Shown here piece by piece: positions 62,845 to 64,000 of a stretch of 64,000 bases of DNA. The notes beneath the pieces were generated by a model. That model worked only from the letters and a program-made list of their open reading frames with translations, had not been told where the DNA came from and ran no database searches. The stretch is from the NCBI RefSeq assembly GCF_049615385.1, contig NZ_JBMZFL010000002.1; one strand, 5' to 3'. The first letter of the stretch is position 1. Every line of letters begins with the position of its first letter. A program made the translations under genes and the position numbers. Source of the stretch: Aequoribacter sp049615385. GTDB taxonomy: Bacteria; Pseudomonadota; Gammaproteobacteria; Pseudomonadales; Halieaceae.

Positions 62845-64000
62845 TTTGTTTGACTTCTTTATCGGATCGATGCTTTTTTAGGTAAATGGCCAACAGTGAT
62901 AAAGCAGCTGGTGTCATACCGGCAATACGACCTGCTTGATCCAGGGTTAATGGATTAACATCTTCCAATTTAGATCGCAATTCGTTGGACAAACCTGAGA
63001 CCGACTGGTAATTGAAATCGTTTGGAATTTGAGTGTCTGCGTGGCCCGCCATGCGCTGAATTTCTTGTTCTTGCCGCGCTATATAACCAGCATATTTCGA
63101 TTCTATCTCCACCTGTTGAGCTACATCTGAACGTTCGCAGGCAGCCCCTTTCAAATCGGCAATATCGTGATAGTGCAATTCTGGTCGCTTAAGCAAATCC
63201 AACAGCGAGTACTCGCGCGTCAACGGTTTACCGCTAATGTGCTCGATTTTTTCAGCTTGTGGTGTTTTTGCTTGGATGTAGGTGCTGGCTAATCGCTCGT
63301 GTTCTGCGGTTAACTGCTCCATTTTGGTCGAATAATCTTGCCACCGTAAATCGTTAATAAGTCCCAATTGCCGACCTATTGCCGTTAATCGTTGATCCGC
63401 ATTGTCTTCACGCAACATCAATCGATATTCCGCCCGTGAAGTAAACATTCGATAAGGCTCAGCAGTACCGTGAGTCACTAAATCGTCAATCATCACGCCA
63501 ATGTAGGCTTCTTTCCTGGTCGGATACCACGCAGGTTTACCTTTAACACGTAAGCCTGCGTTCAAACCGGCAATCAACCCTTGTGCGCCGGCTTCCTCAT
63601 ACCCTGTTGTGCCATTGATTTGTCCTGCAAAGAATAGACCGTCAATAGCTTTCGTTTCTAAGGTGTGCTTCAAGCCTCGAGGATCAAAAAAATCATACTC
63701 AATGGCATAGCCTGGGCGAACAATATGAGCGTTTTCGAAGCCTTTTATGCTTCGAACTACTGCATATTGCACATCGAAGGGCAAACTTGTTGAAATCCCG
63801 TTGGGATATAACTCATTGGTGGTTAACCCTTCTGGCTCTACAAAAACCTGATGAGAATCTTTGTCGGCAAAACGGTGAATTTTGTCTTCAATGCTAGGGC
63901 AATATCGCGGTCCCGTGCCTTCAATGACACCTGAAAATAAAGGGGACCGATCAAGATTTTGCGAGATAATATCGTGGGTTTGCGCATTGGTATGAGTTAT
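62837..64000 (-). CDS. mnmG: tRNA uridine-5-carboxymethylaminomethyl modification enzyme (5' end outside window)
   Basis: FAD-dependent enzyme that, with MnmE, modifies the wobble uridine of several tRNAs. About 387 C-terminal residues are present and the reading frame runs off the right edge. Visible landmarks are GTGPRYCPSIEDKIHRF, TNELYPNGISTSLPFDVQY, the FAD-binding stretch GQINGTTGYEEAGAQGLIAG and MFTSRAEYRLMLREDNADQR, and the C-terminal helical domain that binds MnmE and tRNA. It heads the mnmG-rsmG-parA-parB group commonly found beside oriC. Confidence 0.97.
   Translation of the reverse strand: MTHTNAQTHDIISQNLDRSPLFSGVIEGTGPRYCPSIEDKIHRFADKDSHQVFVEPEGLTTNELYPNGISTSLPFDVQYAVVRSIKGFENAHIVRPGYAIEYDFFDPRGLKHTLETKAIDGLFFAGQINGTTGYEEAGAQGLIAGLNAGLRVKGKPAWYPTRKEAYIGVMIDDLVTHGTAEPYRMFTSRAEYRLMLREDNADQRLTAIGRQLGLINDLRWQDYSTKMEQLTAEHERLASTYIQAKTPQAEKIEHISGKPLTREYSLLDLLKRPELHYHDIADLKGAACERSDVAQQVEIESKYAGYIARQEQEIQRMAGHADTQIPNDFNYQSVSGLSNELRSKLEDVNPLTLDQAGRIAGMTPAALSLLAIYLKKHRSDKEVKQSA

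Noticed and set aside
1..64000. CRISPR arrays or dense tandem repeats
   Set aside because: No regularly spaced repeat series was seen; the only repeated sequences are those described at 47.4-50.1 kb and the internal rubredoxin and TPR duplications.

Overview
The window looks like the chromosome of a marine-type gammaproteobacterium (inference). The reasons are the gmk-rpoZ-spoT-ridA-recG block, the ubiC-ubiA pair, the mnmG-rsmG-parA-parB-atpIBEFHAGDC-glmU-glmS arrangement usual near the replication origin, a TRAP transporter, a large TonB-dependent receptor and a GH16 beta-glucanase. Gene packing is tight, and several convergent pairs overlap by a few bases. I cannot name the species.

Layout. 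1-3.2 kb: a GH16 enzyme with an N-terminal malectin-like domain (TTG start, runs off the left edge) and a LytS/LytTR-type two-component pair. 3.3-4.0 kb: a periplasmic SIMPL-domain protein. 4.0-17.3 kb: one long minus-strand operon for glycogen turnover (malQ-glgB-glgX-glgP-glgC-pgm-glgA) covering ADP-glucose synthesis, polymerisation, branching, phosphorolysis, debranching and maltodextrin recycling. 17.4-25.6 kb: an S41 lipoprotein protease, then gmk, rpoZ, spoT, ridA, an epimerase-like gene and recG. 25.6-32.3 kb: a two-rubredoxin/reductase fusion, ubiC, ubiA, a COG3146-type acyltransferase, a Baeyer-Villiger-type monooxygenase and yaaA. 32.3-38 kb: TRAP genes dctQM, a hot-dog thioesterase, a membrane-anchored dctP and uvrD. 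38-47.1 kb: accessory metabolism (CNNM-type membrane protein, carboxylesterase, hydroxyacid dehydrogenase, GFA enzyme, TPR-sulfotransferase, TonB receptor) plus very small proteins.

47.1-50.1 kb, immediately downstream of glmS, is the odd part. It is visibly AT-rich and contains only debris and tiny genes: a decayed LysR fragment, five or six very small (mostly membrane) ORFs, an IS3-family element with a 4-bp target duplication and a broken transposase, the 3' half of a tRNA-Phe, and a frameshifted recombinase-like remnant. It also holds three copies of the glmS 3'-end motif ACTGTCGAATRATTT, and a roughly 18-20-bp motif repeated in both orientations that brackets two of the small ORFs. This looks like an integration hotspot at the glmS 3' end with layered remnants of small, undescribed elements.

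50.1-64 kb: glmS, glmU, the complete F1Fo ATP synthase operon with a near-consensus promoter and a terminator, then parB, parA, rsmG and the C-terminal part of mnmG, which runs off the right edge. All genes here are on the minus strand.
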